Origin: an uncultured Dorea sp. | GTDB lineage: Bacteria; Bacillota; Clostridia; Lachnospirales; Lachnospiraceae | DNA: 64,000 nt | Assembly (NCBI GenBank): GCA_947652615.1 | Contig: CANTDX010000010.1 | Span: forward strand, 23,797-87,796 | Reading direction: 5' to 3' | Shown: positions 1-9,039 of the stretch, one piece after another | Position numbering within the stretch: the first letter of the stretch is position 1 | Layout: each line of letters starts with the position of its first letter | Position numbers and translations under genes: made by a program | The notes under the pieces: generated by a model | The model's input: only the letters and a program-made list of their open reading frames with translations | Told to the model about the DNA's origin: nothing | Databases searched by the model: none

Positions 1-1180
1 GATTCTTCTCTTTCAGTCCGGCATCATACATCTTGTTATTGATCAGTTCTTCTGAAAGGAATTGATTATAAAGAATCGTCTCAAAAATCCTGTTCGCAAT
101 CGCCGTATTACTTCCGTCCTGCTTAACAAATCCAAACATCTCCGCAATCTGTATAGACGGATCCAAAGGAGTATACGGAACTGTTTTCCCTCCAAACAAC
201 AGCGCATATATCATATTTTTCAACTCGGGATAATCCGCCAGTTTATTGGTCAGAGATTCAAACAACGTATTTTTTTCCTTTAGCAACAACTGTATTGCCG
301 CCAGAAATCCATCCTTCGTCCAGGCAGCTTTTTTCTCCGGAAATGCCTGACTGCCTGCAATCTTCTCATCAACCAGCTTGCAGATCCGTGATACCAGAAA
401 CGGATAACCGGATGTGTAGTCGTAAATCAACCCCGATATTTCCTTGACATCCATCCCCGTATGATAATCCCTCTCGTAATCCTCAAGCATTCCGGCAATT
501 CCTGCTTCCGGCAGGCTCATATCAAGATTGAAATCCGCCGCAATATTCCAAGGACTGTTGGTCTTATGCGCATCTTCCGATCTGATCTTTGCCTTTAAAC
601 TCTTGATATCGTACACTCCTGCCAAAATAACCGATTGAAATGTCGGTACCTCATCCCGGTCAATATAATATCCTCTGAGCTGTGCAAGAAAATCCAAAAA
701 AACCTGATTGTTCGATGCAGTGTCTACCTCATCAATCAACAGAACGACAGGTTTATCCGAAGCTTCACATATCCCGCTCAGTAAAAGAAAAAGATCAAAA
801 AGCAAAAAACTGTCCCTCTCCGTTCTAAGACAATCCCGCATTTCACCCATTCGAGCTTTCATTTCTTCCAGTCCGCCTATCTCCTCGCGTTCCAGCTTAT
901 TCAAAAAAAATCTGGCAAACGTAATAGAAAACATATTCTCATTTTCAAATGAATTAGCCCCAAGCTTTTGAAAATCAAGGCTGACTACCATATATTCTTC
1001 CTGCAAATATTGTTTTAATGCCCGCAAAGTCGTTGTCTTCCCATACTGCCTGGCCCTGTTAATCGTAAAATATTGACCTGCATCAACCATCTCCTTAATC
1101 TGCCACAATTTATCTGATATATCCACCATATAATGCTGATTCGGTCTGCATACCGCCGTCGTATTAAAGAATCTCGCCAT
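1..1180 (-). CDS. AAA ATPase / PD-(D/E)XK-type protein, C-terminus cut by window edge
   Basis: Open frame of 393 codons running off the left edge, starting at an ATG (1178-1180) that opens with MARFFNTTAVCRPNQHYM. Residues about 45-55 carry NRARQYGKTTTL, a P-loop variant, and about 120 residues later lies LLIDEVDTASNN, a Walker B with acidic pair. This is the layout of the AAA-ATPase_like family, which normally ends in a PD-(D/E)XK nuclease-like domain; that part lies outside the window. It is clearly paralogous to the protein at 11251-12840: same N-terminal motif, the same FQSVILAGVYDIK segment and the same NRIFET region. The ribosome binding site is weak. Function of the family is poorly known; a role in DNA or mobile-element biology is inference. 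Confidence 0.85.
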   Translation of the reverse strand, partial: MARFFNTTAVCRPNQHYMVDISDKLWQIKEMVDAGQYFTINRARQYGKTTTLRALKQYLQEEYMVVSLDFQKLGANSFENENMFSITFARFFLNKLEREEIGGLEEMKARMGEMRDCLRTERDSFLLFDLFLLLSGICEASDKPVVLLIDEVDTASNNQVFLDFLAQLRGYYIDRDEVPTFQSVILAGVYDIKSLKAKIRSEDAHKTNSPWNIAADFNLDMSLPEAGIAGMLEDYERDYHTGMDVKEISGLIYDYTSGYPFLVSRICKLVDEKIAGSQAFPEKKAAWTKDGFLAAIQLLLKEKNTLFESLTNKLADYPELKNMIYALLFGGKTVPYTPLDPSIQIAEMFGFVKQDGSNTAIANRIFETILYNQFLSEELINNKMYDAGLKEKN

Positions 1181-1226
1181 AAATTCACCATCTTTCAAAT
1201 ATGCGTGCCTGCCGGTTTCGGTCGTC

Positions 1227-1895
1227 TTATACTTCCTGCCCCATCAACGCCATACTTCTCGTGATCTGCTCCTGGTCAGCCTCGGTCAGTTCAAGGAATC
1301 TGCATCCGTATTCGAACTTCGCCGGCTCCTTCTCTATCACCCGCAGCACTTCACAATACATAACAGACGGCTTATCTCCAGACAATTTCACCTTCAGCAG
1401 AAAGGTATCCCCCTTGTGATAGCGGTATTCTGCCCCTATACTCGCTCCTCCCACACTGATATTCAGCAGCCTGCAGACTCTCTCCTCATCATCACCGGGC
1501 GATATCACAACCGCATCGATATCTGTATTCAGACGCGTGAAGGAACGCTCATTCTCGACCCTTACAACCGTCAGATTCCTCACCTGCCATACATGCCTCT
1601 GTCCGGGTGTAATAATCCCCTCCATAAAAACAGCCTTTCTCTCACAGTCATTAAAACCGCGGAGCCTGACATAGAGAGATTCCGTTCCGCGATATGACTC
1701 TATATCCACATCCTGAAAAATATCCCCCTCCGAAAACTGATAAAGCTCTGCCGTATCCTTATGCAGATTCTTAAGATTCGCAATAAAAAGCATACGATCT
1801 TCCGTGTCTTCCACCACTACACGCATACCGGAGTAGATCTCAAGCTCCTTTATATCCTTTTCCTCTCTTTTCCCAAATATATCAAACAGCTTCAC
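1227..1895 (-). CDS. PilZ-domain protein, YcgR-like
   Basis: A 222-residue cytoplasmic protein. The N-terminal half (about 20-105) resembles the YcgR-N/FlgZ-type beta-barrel. The C-terminal half carries the PilZ signature: an RSFTRLNTD stretch giving the RxxxR motif, then LNISVGGASI giving (D/N)xSxxG, and a final YGCRFLEL strand. PilZ domains bind cyclic di-GMP, and YcgR-like proteins usually act on flagellar motors or surface functions. No flagellar gene is in view, so the target is unknown. The gene stands alone between the partial AAA gene and an MFS gene, all on the same strand. A diguanylate cyclase occurs at 61575-63299, but no link is shown. Confidence 0.85.
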   Translation of the reverse strand: MKLFDIFGKREEKDIKELEIYSGMRVVVEDTEDRMLFIANLKNLHKDTAELYQFSEGDIFQDVDIESYRGTESLYVRLRGFNDCERKAVFMEGIITPGQRHVWQVRNLTVVRVENERSFTRLNTDIDAVVISPGDDEERVCRLLNISVGGASIGAEYRYHKGDTFLLKVKLSGDKPSVMYCEVLRVIEKEPAKFEYGCRFLELTEADQEQITRSMALMGQEV

Positions 1896-1924
1896 GTTGT
1901 ACCCTCACTATCCTTTAACTAAAA

Positions 1925-3151
1925 CTACAAATACAGATTCTTATATACTTTCTTGTCCTTCACGATCAATACAAAGCACAGCAACACAAAGAAACCTCCG
2001 GTAATCAGAACGGCCGCCCATGCGGCGTCAGACGCTCCAACGCCGTAGATAAAACCTATCAACAATTGATACACACTGGTGATACCCGTACGGAGAACCC
2101 CTTCCACTCCATTGATCCTCCCCCTGTGGCTCGCCGGCATACGTTTCGTCAGATATGGACTCTCCGCAAGCATACTGAATACCTCTCCCCAGGTCAGAAT
2201 CACCATAGCTATGTAATAAATGGGGATCCGCCCGGCAAACATCCAGAACATCGCGAACCCCGCCACCAAAAGAGCCTGTCCGAGCATGGTCTTGACCGTA
2301 TCCGAGACCCTTGGGAACATCCTGGTGATCAGCGGAGTGAAGATGACTACCACAATACAGTTCACACTGGTGATCGACCCGAAGATGACCGCGCCGCTGC
2401 TGCCATGGATCCTCGCCAGATCAAGCGGCATCAGATAATTATACATCTGGTAGGTTGCATAGAAGCCGCTGACAGCCAGAATATGGAGGATGATCATCTT
2501 GTTCTCTTTCAGGACCGTCCAGATCCCTTCTCCCTCCCTGCTGGTCTGATAAGAGGCCTTCTGGCTGGTGTCCGTCATCGGAGTGATATCCTTCACCAGA
2601 AAGAAGATCAATACCGTAGAACAGCCGATCGCAATCCCGCTCAGCAGAAATGCCAGCCACAGGTAATCCTCAAGCAGGAAACCTCCGATCGTCGGCGACA
2701 TCACGAAGCCCAGATTCGTACAGAGATACTGCAGTGAATACGCCCTCTCCCGATCATCTGTTACGGTAAGGTCCGCCGTAATGGCGTTATAAGACGGATG
2801 CTCCATATTCTGGCTGGTTGCGGCAATGAACATCAATATAATTGACACCGCAGACAACGGGATCACCGCACAGATCACATAACAGACAACCGATATACTG
2901 TCCAGAAATACAATATTCATTTTCTTATTGAAATGATCCGCCATCTTCCCGCCTATCAGATTCGTCGGCAGCGACAGGATTCCAAACGCTGACATGACCC
3001 ATGCAATGTGCTCGGCGTTCATTCCCATCTTCTGGCTCAGGATCATAGTAAGCATCGGCCACACCATAGCTCCCATGGCGGTAACCAGACGGCCGAAGCA
3101 GAGAATATAATTCTCCCTGCGCAATCCCTTATACATTGATAATAAACCCAT
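1925..3151 (-). CDS. MFS transporter
   Basis: A 408-residue, very hydrophobic protein with about twelve membrane segments and the MFS loop signature GGKMADHFNKK between helices 2 and 3. It belongs to the general MFS_1 drug/metabolite efflux type; the substrate cannot be read from sequence. A ribosome binding site (AAGGATGG) precedes the ATG at 3149-3151. The region in front contains a remnant of a GH27 alpha-galactosidase gene (3212-3280), so this transporter may now be expressed from the promoter of a lost glycosidase gene, or may once have worked with it. Confidence 0.85.
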   Translation of the reverse strand: MGLLSMYKGLRRENYILCFGRLVTAMGAMVWPMLTMILSQKMGMNAEHIAWVMSAFGILSLPTNLIGGKMADHFNKKMNIVFLDSISVVCYVICAVIPLSAVSIILMFIAATSQNMEHPSYNAITADLTVTDDRERAYSLQYLCTNLGFVMSPTIGGFLLEDYLWLAFLLSGIAIGCSTVLIFFLVKDITPMTDTSQKASYQTSREGEGIWTVLKENKMIILHILAVSGFYATYQMYNYLMPLDLARIHGSSGAVIFGSITSVNCIVVVIFTPLITRMFPRVSDTVKTMLGQALLVAGFAMFWMFAGRIPIYYIAMVILTWGEVFSMLAESPYLTKRMPASHRGRINGVEGVLRTGITSVYQLLIGFIYGVGASDAAWAAVLITGGFFVLLCFVLIVKDKKVYKNLYL

Positions 3152-3211
3152 GACTCTGCATCCATCCTTCTCTGCTACTCTTCATCAGCAAAAAGCGTAC
3201 AGCCAATCCCT

Positions 3212-3280
3212 TTATAATATTCTATCTTCTCCAAATGTATTCCATGAATTCCACCCCATAGGCGGTCTTACTGCTATCAT
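3212..3280 (-). pseudogene. Remnant of the 5' end of a GH27 alpha-galactosidase gene
   Basis: A 22-codon frame starting at 3280 after a good AAGGAGGG site reads MIAVRPPMGWNSWNTFGEDR and two more residues, then stops. PPMGWNSWN near the extreme N-terminus is the hallmark of family 27 glycoside hydrolases. Nothing after the stop resembles the rest of the enzyme, so I read this as the leftover start of a deleted gene. A -10 like sequence (TATAAT) lies about 60 bases upstream. It could still act as a leader peptide for the MFS gene downstream; that is speculation. Confidence 0.6.
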
Positions 3281-3378
3281 AAATAAAACCCTCCTTATAA
3301 TCTGCCTGTAACTTTTGACGCTTGTATCATATTATAAAGGACAATCTATCTTTTGTATAGAGGATTTGTACAAATAAA

Positions 3379-3424
3379 ATCACTGGCAGCCGCATTTAAA
3401 CTCCCATGCGATACTGCCAGTGAT
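3379..3424 (-). terminator. Terminator of the nucleoside operon
   Basis: Two perfect 11-base arms (ATCACTGGCAG and CTGCCAGTGAT) with an inner CGCAT/ATGCG stem, starting one base past the stop codon of the YgjV-like gene. On the minus strand the hairpin is followed by TTTATTTG. This fits an intrinsic terminator closing the punA-to-YgjV operon. Confidence 0.75.
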
Positions 3425-3425
3425 C

Positions 3426-4043
3426 TTATCCTTCTATTCTTTTGACATATACACCATTCTCCCTGGCAAATCCCATCTTAACCAGATAAGCTGCATGCGT
3501 CTCCGATTCCTTCTCCGAATACGCAAGCGTATGAATCCCCTTGGCCGGCAGCTTCGAATACAGATACTTCCCTACGGAACAATCACGGTATGCGGGGACA
3601 GAATAATCAAGCTTCACATCCACAACACCATTCTCCCGCTCTGCGCCTAACAGCACTCCTGCCGGATTCCCGTTGCAGCAGACCACATATGCCTGATCCA
3701 ATACCCGCGGGCCACCCGTAAAGTCAGGGAAAAACTTCCTGATATCATCCCGGTAGTAATCCAGAATATAATTTAACAGCCCATCATCACTCTTTGCATC
3801 GATCAGATCATAACTTTGGTCCTTCCTGCCAAGCTTTACCAGATTATAGATATTGATCGTGACCAGGCAGACATTCATCAATGCCGTAGGGTAAGAATGG
3901 ATGATCAATGCATACAACGCAAAGATACCGCTTCCTATGGTGTTGATCACCCTTAACTTAATCACCGACGACATCAACATGGATACTACTACCAGTATTG
4001 AACCAAGGTATCCCACCATTTCTATTAACATTGAGAGATCCAT
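3426..4043 (-). CDS. YgjV-like membrane protein with GNAT-like C-terminal domain
   Basis: 205 residues. The first about 80 form three to four membrane segments like the small YgjV inner-membrane family. Residues about 95-205 look like a GNAT acyltransferase fold: VPAYRDCSVGKYLYSKL resembles the acetyl-CoA binding region, followed by ESETHAAYLVKMGFARENGVYV, which resembles the last GNAT strands. It is the last gene of the nucleoside operon, 15 bases after deoC, and ends at a terminator. Activity and substrate are unknown. The membrane plus acyltransferase arrangement and its place in a deoxynucleoside operon are what make it notable. Confidence 0.7.
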   Translation of the reverse strand: MDLSMLIEMVGYLGSILVVVSMLMSSVIKLRVINTIGSGIFALYALIIHSYPTALMNVCLVTINIYNLVKLGRKDQSYDLIDAKSDDGLLNYILDYYRDDIRKFFPDFTGGPRVLDQAYVVCCNGNPAGVLLGAERENGVVDVKLDYSVPAYRDCSVGKYLYSKLPAKGIHTLAYSEKESETHAAYLVKMGFARENGVYVKRIEG

Positions 4044-4058
4044 TATATGCGCTTCTCC

Positions 4059-4727
4059 TTAATATCCTGATCCGGAATCCGTATTCTTCATGATCTTGAC
4101 CAACCTGCTGGTACCAAGCCTGTCCGCCCCAAGCCGCATGAATTCCTCCGCATCATCGAAGGAAGAGATCCCGCCTGCCGCCTTCACCTTCACGTCTTTT
4201 CCGATATGCTTTCTCATCAGTTCCACATCCGCGAAAGTCGCTCCTGCAGTCGAGAATCCGGTAGACGTCTTAATGTATTCCGCCCCTGCAGTCGTAACGA
4301 TCTCGCACATCTTGATCTTCTCTTCTTCCGTGAGCAGACAGGTCTCAATGATCACCTTCAATATCTTCTGTCCGCATGCTTCATGGATCTGGCGGATCTC
4401 GTCTTCGATCTCCTGGTATCTGCGGTCCTTCAGATAACCGATATTGATCACCATATCGATCTCATCCGCCCCGTTCGCGATCGCGTCTTTTGCCTCAAAG
4501 ACCTTCACTGCCGTCGTACTGTATCCATTGGGGAAGCCGATCACCGTACAGATCGGCAGCCTCCCTGCCACATAATCTGCTGCCTGTTTGACATAGGCAG
4601 CCGGAATACATGCGGAAGCGGCCTCGAACTTGATCCCGTCATCAAGGATCTGGAGAATCTCTTCCCATGTAGCGGTCTGGCTTAACAACGTGTGATCAAC
4701 GATTTTCAATACCTCTTTTTTCTCCAT
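4059..4727 (-). CDS. deoC: Deoxyribose-phosphate aldolase
   Basis: 222 residues from the ATG at 4725-4727, chosen because GGAGGG lies seven bases upstream; an upstream ATG at 4745 lacks this spacing. DeoC cleaves 2-deoxyribose 5-phosphate to glyceraldehyde 3-phosphate and acetaldehyde in the cytoplasm. The Schiff-base lysine is in [10 protein letters not shown] and the second active-site lysine in [23 protein letters not shown] carries the conserved aspartate. Length and motifs are normal. It follows nupC and deoB, completing the pathway from nucleoside uptake through phosphorolysis and pentose-phosphate isomerisation to aldol cleavage. Confidence 0.97.
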   Translation of the reverse strand: MEKKEVLKIVDHTLLSQTATWEEILQILDDGIKFEAASACIPAAYVKQAADYVAGRLPICTVIGFPNGYSTTAVKVFEAKDAIANGADEIDMVINIGYLKDRRYQEIEDEIRQIHEACGQKILKVIIETCLLTEEEKIKMCEIVTTAGAEYIKTSTGFSTAGATFADVELMRKHIGKDVKVKAAGGISSFDDAEEFMRLGADRLGTSRLVKIMKNTDSGSGY

Positions 4728-4754
4728 CTGATTTCCCTCCATCAATCAAAACAA

Positions 4755-5951
4755 TTAAAATAATGAAACTATACTAACCAACAATGCACTCATGATACTT
4801 ACGAATACCCCGCCGATCATGGATTTGAACACAAGACGGGAAATCGTTCCCCGCTTTTCCGGACAGAGCACTCCGATGCCGCCCACACACATTCCCATAC
4901 TCGAAAGATTGGCGAATCCGCACAGGGAAATGGCGCATATCATACCTACCCTTGGCTCCAGATCGCCGAGTCTCCCTGCCAGATCTCCAAAGGCAATGAA
5001 TTCATTCAGTATCAGCTTATTTCCAAGCAATGACCCTTCCATAAGTATCTGGCTCCCGTCTAAACCAAGCAGGAATCCAAACGGAGCGAATATATAAGAA
5101 AATACCTGTGCCAAGCTGATGTTCGCAATTCCCAGGAACAGATTGATCAGTGCAACGATCCCGACAAATCCCACGATAGACGCTCCAATCGAGATCACCA
5201 TCTGCATACCGGTCGACGCGCCGTCTGCGAGAGCATCGATCACATTCGAATTATTCCCTTTATTGTCCATCTTGACGTCTGTGATTGATTTGATCTGTTC
5301 TGTCTGCGGATATATAATCTTGGAAACCATGATACTGCCGATTGGGACCAGTGCGCTTGCGATCAACAGATATTCCATAGGGATTCCCAATGCATGATAT
5401 CCGCCTAAGATAGACGCTGACATACTTCCCATTCCTGAAACCAGTATCACAAAGATCTCGCTCTCTGTCAAGTCCTTTAAATATTTGCTGACCAGAATCG
5501 GACTGTCCGTGTGTCCCAGGAACATATTGGCAACCGCAACGAAGCTCTCCACTTCCGTTGTGCCCATGATCTTACCCACGCCTTTCCCGATCCATTTTAC
5601 AATGAAGCCGATCGCTCCGAGGTAATACAGCACACTCACCAGGGCCGACACGAATATGATATTGCCAAGGCTCTGAACGATAAACACACTCATCTTCGAA
5701 CGGTCAAAGAGATCGCCGAACACGAATGTCAGGCCCTCATTGCCGCAATTGATCACTGCCGTAAGTCCGTTAGACAGCACCGTGACAATCTTCTGTCCCA
5801 GCGGGATCTTCACGATGATCAGTGCGATAATAAACTCTGCCAGGAATGCCTTTGCAACCGTCTTCCACTGAACGCTCTTCCGATTCCACGAGATGAGCCA
5901 GCAGATCGCCAGCACGGCAGCGATACCGACCAAATTCAACACAATCTTCAT
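4755..5951 (-). CDS. nupC: NupC-type concentrative nucleoside transporter
   Basis: 398 residues, strongly hydrophobic, with the CNT family arrangement: an N-terminal domain (Nucleos_tra2_N), a gate domain and a C-terminal domain with EFIAFGDLAGRL and the CGFANLSSMGM segment that shapes the nucleoside site. CNT proteins import nucleosides with sodium or protons. The gene sits between deoB and deoC in the nucleoside operon, so uptake of (deoxy)nucleosides as carbon source is the likely role. Confidence 0.93.
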   Translation of the reverse strand: MKIVLNLVGIAAVLAICWLISWNRKSVQWKTVAKAFLAEFIIALIIVKIPLGQKIVTVLSNGLTAVINCGNEGLTFVFGDLFDRSKMSVFIVQSLGNIIFVSALVSVLYYLGAIGFIVKWIGKGVGKIMGTTEVESFVAVANMFLGHTDSPILVSKYLKDLTESEIFVILVSGMGSMSASILGGYHALGIPMEYLLIASALVPIGSIMVSKIIYPQTEQIKSITDVKMDNKGNNSNVIDALADGASTGMQMVISIGASIVGFVGIVALINLFLGIANISLAQVFSYIFAPFGFLLGLDGSQILMEGSLLGNKLILNEFIAFGDLAGRLGDLEPRVGMICAISLCGFANLSSMGMCVGGIGVLCPEKRGTISRLVFKSMIGGVFVSIMSALLVSIVSLF

Positions 5952-5974
5952 TACTATAACTCCTTCTCCTGTTA

Positions 5975-7165
5975 TTATCTTAATTCTTTCAGGACAGAAC
6001 TGCCAATGGTACCATCCGGCATATCCAGTCCGAAATTATCCGTGATCGTCGCTCCGATCACCGCAAAGGTCTGCGCATCTTCCAACTTCCCGCAGCCTTC
6101 CATAGATGGGGAATACGCAAGGAACGGCACCTTTTCCCTTGTATGATCCGTGCCGGTATGCGTCGGGTCATTGCCGTGATCTGCCGTGATGATCAGCAGA
6201 TCGTCTTCTCTTAGAAGGCCCAACAGTTCTCCCAGCTTCACGTCGAACCGCTCCAGTTCCTTCGCATATCCCTCCACATCGCGGCGGTGTCCCCATAATG
6301 CGTCGAAATCCACAAGGTTTACATAACACAGCCCTTCAAAATCCTTCTTCGCGATCTCGATCGTCTGCTCCATCCCATGTACGGAGCTTTTTGATTTGTT
6401 CGATTCCGTAAGACCTTCTCCGTCGAAGATATCGAAGATCTTTCCCACGGAGATCACACTAAGCCCGGCGTCCTTTAACACATTCAGCGCAGTTCTTCCG
6501 TATGGCTTCAATGCATAATCATGACGGTTGCTGGTCCTCTTGAACTCTCCCTTCTTCTTGCCCACATACGGTCTTGCGATCACCCGGCCGACCTTCCATT
6601 CATCCTTCATGGTGATCTCACGGGCGATCTCGCAGCAGCGATACAGTTCCTCCAACCCAAAGGTCTCTTCATTTCCGCAGATCTGAAGAACGGAATCTGC
6701 CGATGTATACACGATCATATGTCCTGTGGCGATCTCCTCTTCCGCCAGTTCCTCCAGGATCTCGGTTCCGCTGGCGCTCTTATTGCCGATGATCACGCGC
6801 CCTGTCCTCTCTGACAATTCATCCAGAAGCTCCTTGGGGAAACCGTTCTCCGTAAATGTCTGAAACGGCTTCGTTATATAGAGTCCCATCATCTCCCAGT
6901 GGCCGGTCATGGTATCTTTCCCGGTACTGGCCTCACTCAGATATGTATAGTATCCCATCGGCCTTACGGCCGCTTCCACCTGCTTCAGGGGATGGAGATT
7001 CGCCATTCCTAGCTTCTGCAGATTGGGGATATGGAATTCCTCCATGCGCTGTGATATATGGCCGAGTGTATCCGTTCCCGCATCACCGTAGTCTGCCGCA
7101 TCCGGCAAGGCTCCCACGCCAAGCGAATCTACCACGATCGTGAATATACGTCTGTATCTCTTCAT
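5975..7165 (-). CDS. deoB: Phosphopentomutase
   Basis: 396 residues, the usual length. The enzyme interconverts ribose or deoxyribose 1-phosphate and 5-phosphate. It belongs to the alkaline phosphatase superfamily: the N-terminal metal aspartate is in [15 protein letters not shown], the phosphorylated threonine in [16 protein letters not shown], and the C-terminal metal ligands in [20 protein letters not shown]. It links the purine nucleoside phosphorylase upstream with deoC downstream. Confidence 0.97.
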   Translation of the reverse strand: MKRYRRIFTIVVDSLGVGALPDAADYGDAGTDTLGHISQRMEEFHIPNLQKLGMANLHPLKQVEAAVRPMGYYTYLSEASTGKDTMTGHWEMMGLYITKPFQTFTENGFPKELLDELSERTGRVIIGNKSASGTEILEELAEEEIATGHMIVYTSADSVLQICGNEETFGLEELYRCCEIAREITMKDEWKVGRVIARPYVGKKKGEFKRTSNRHDYALKPYGRTALNVLKDAGLSVISVGKIFDIFDGEGLTESNKSKSSVHGMEQTIEIAKKDFEGLCYVNLVDFDALWGHRRDVEGYAKELERFDVKLGELLGLLREDDLLIITADHGNDPTHTGTDHTREKVPFLAYSPSMEGCGKLEDAQTFAVIGATITDNFGLDMPDGTIGSSVLKELR

Positions 7166-7182
7166 ATCTTATACCCTCTTTC

Positions 7183-7893
7183 TTACTCTTTATACTGTTT
7201 TAACTGCGAAACCTGTTCCTGCGTAAGCATGATCTTTCCATTCTCATTGGAGATCAGCTCCTCCTTTTCCAAAGCAGCGATGCTTCTCTGGATACTCCTT
7301 ACATTATAGCCGATCCGATCCGCCAGCTCTGCCTGAGTCTTTGGCACACGGTGCCGCCCCTGACTGTCCTTCTGCCCGTTTTCAAAGGATTTGACCAGAT
7401 AATCTACCAGCCGTTCCTTGCAGCTCATAAATATATATTCCCGGTCAACCATCCGCTCAGAAGTAAGGGTCGCCATGATATTCTTCATTCTGAGAAACAA
7501 CGCGTTCTCATCATGGCGGATCCAGTTCATATAGCTCTTAGCCGTAATCTTAAGCAGCTTACAGTCCTTCGCCGCACGGATCGACACACAGTATTCCGGG
7601 ATATCTGCGAATATCTCAAAGTCTCCGATGATATACATCTTGGCGAAATCCATGAAATAATACACGCGTCCCATCTTCTGGCGGTCTACGCCCATGATCT
7701 TGCCCGATAAGATGATATATACCATATCGCTTGGCGTTCCTGCATGAAGAATATACCGGCCGCTCTCGATCTCCTCATACCGCATCTCTTCCACGACCAT
7801 ATCCGGCACAAATTCAAATAATCCGCTCAGATACTTGCTCCTGTCCGATTCTGTCGCTGCCATGAGTTCTAATAACTGCTGTTTTGATCTCAT
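7183..7893 (-). CDS. Crp/Fnr-family transcriptional regulator
   Basis: 236 residues from the ATG at 7891-7893, which has GGGAGAG at proper distance; an earlier in-frame ATG at 7920 is less likely. The N-terminal 130 residues form a cNMP-type beta-roll and the C-terminus carries the Crp winged helix (PKTQAELADRIGYNVRSIQR). The typical phosphate-binding cassette for cAMP is not obvious and there is no Fnr cysteine cluster, so the ligand is unknown. It is the second gene of the nucleoside operon, and a palindrome at -41.5 of the operon promoter is a natural candidate target, suggesting autogenous activation by this protein. Confidence 0.88.
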   Translation of the reverse strand: MRSKQQLLELMAATESDRSKYLSGLFEFVPDMVVEEMRYEEIESGRYILHAGTPSDMVYIILSGKIMGVDRQKMGRVYYFMDFAKMYIIGDFEIFADIPEYCVSIRAAKDCKLLKITAKSYMNWIRHDENALFLRMKNIMATLTSERMVDREYIFMSCKERLVDYLVKSFENGQKDSQGRHRVPKTQAELADRIGYNVRSIQRSIAALEKEELISNENGKIMLTQEQVSQLKQYKE

Positions 7894-7932
7894 CTTACTC
7901 TCTCCCGGAATATGACACATCCATTGACAAGC

Positions 7933-8745
7933 TTACATACTCGTAACTACCATCGTGACCAGTTCTTTGAAGGACTTTGCCACACGGTCGGCCGTTTCCT
8001 GCACCTCTTTGTGATTCAATTCCTGCTTGGACAAGCCTGCCGCCATATTGGTGATGCATGAGATCCCGCAGACCTCTAATCCCATATGACGCGCCGCCAT
8101 CGCCTCACATGCCGTACTCATGCCGACTGCATCGCCGCCCCAGGTTCTTGCAAGCCTGATCTCCGCAGGGGTCTCATAATTCGGTCCCGTGAACTGTACA
8201 TAGACACCTTCCTTGATATCAATCTTACACTTCGCCGCACATTTCCGGATCACGCTCTGTAAGCGCACACTGTATACCTCGCTCATATCCGGGAATCTGG
8301 TTCCCAACTCTTCTATGTTAGGTCCGATCAACGGGCTTGGAACCCCTGTTGTGATATGGTCCGTGATCAGCATGAAGTCTCCAGGCTTATAGGTGTCGTT
8401 CACACCGCCCGCCGCATTGGTAAGGAGTATCTTCTTCGCGCCGAGCATTCCCATCAGACGGGTCGGCAGAACCACATCGGACATGGGATATCCTTCATAA
8501 TAGTGTACACGTCCCTGCATGATCACTACCGGCGTCTCCTCCACATATCCGAATACGAAGCGTCCCTTATGCCCCTTGACCGTTGATACCGGGAATCCCT
8601 CGATCTCGGTATATTCGATGGTATCCACGATTCTGATCTCGTCTGCATAATCTCCCAGCCCGGAACCTAAGATCAGGGCAACCTCCGGCTTAAAATCAAT
8701 CTTCTCTTTTACACTGGCCAAACATGTCATTAATTTGTTATACAT
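7933..8745 (-). CDS. punA: Purine-nucleoside phosphorylase, trimeric type
   Basis: 270 residues. Splits purine (deoxy)nucleosides with phosphate into base and pentose 1-phosphate. Motifs of the low-molecular-mass trimeric class are present: LILGSGLGDYADE near the N-terminus, QGRVHYYEGYPM with the phosphate-binding histidine, TNAAGGVND, and VQFTGPNYETPAEIR plus GMSTACEAMAARH near the base site. First gene of the operon. The start at 8743-8745 follows GAAAGGAATG. Confidence 0.95.
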   Translation of the reverse strand: MYNKLMTCLASVKEKIDFKPEVALILGSGLGDYADEIRIVDTIEYTEIEGFPVSTVKGHKGRFVFGYVEETPVVIMQGRVHYYEGYPMSDVVLPTRLMGMLGAKKILLTNAAGGVNDTYKPGDFMLITDHITTGVPSPLIGPNIEELGTRFPDMSEVYSVRLQSVIRKCAAKCKIDIKEGVYVQFTGPNYETPAEIRLARTWGGDAVGMSTACEAMAARHMGLEVCGISCITNMAAGLSKQELNHKEVQETADRVAKSFKELVTMVVTSM

Positions 8746-8832
8746 CTCTTCACATTCCTTTCTTTGTTGAAATTATTTTGCTTGAAACCATACCGCACAA
8801 TATATAACAGATAAGAATTATGTTGTAAATAA

Positions 8833-8877
8833 ATTATACATAATTTTCCTTCTTTTCAAAACGACATCTGTCGTATT
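8833..8877 (-). promoter_or_regulatory. punA operon promoter with Crp-type palindrome at -41.5
   Basis: On the minus strand TATAAT (8833-8838) is preceded by a weak -35 (TTTTGA with 17-base spacer, or TTGAAA with 15). Upstream lies ACGACA-TC-TGTCGT (8861-8874), extended to 9-base arms at 8858-8877 with one mismatch. With a start about seven bases after the -10 box the centre falls at -41.5, the class II position used by Crp/Fnr activators. The regulator encoded in the same operon is the obvious candidate; binding is not shown. Confidence 0.6.
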
Positions 8878-8978
8878 TGGTGAATTTTTATAATTTTAGG
8901 ATATATGCACAAAAATACATGCACACTTTTAACTACTTTTTACAATAACCCATTTAAAATCGTTTCGCATACGCATAA

Positions 8979-9012
8979 AGGGACAGTCTGTGCCGCAAGA
9001 CAGACTGTCCCT
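8979..9012 (-). terminator. Terminator after the MFS gene
   Basis: Perfect 13-base arms AGGGACAGTCTGT / ACAGACTGTCCCT around an 8-base loop, followed on the minus strand by TTTAT. It lies just after the stop codon of the transporter at 9040-10266. Confidence 0.7.
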
Positions 9013-9039
9013 CCCTGTAGAATGTTATATAGAATCAGA

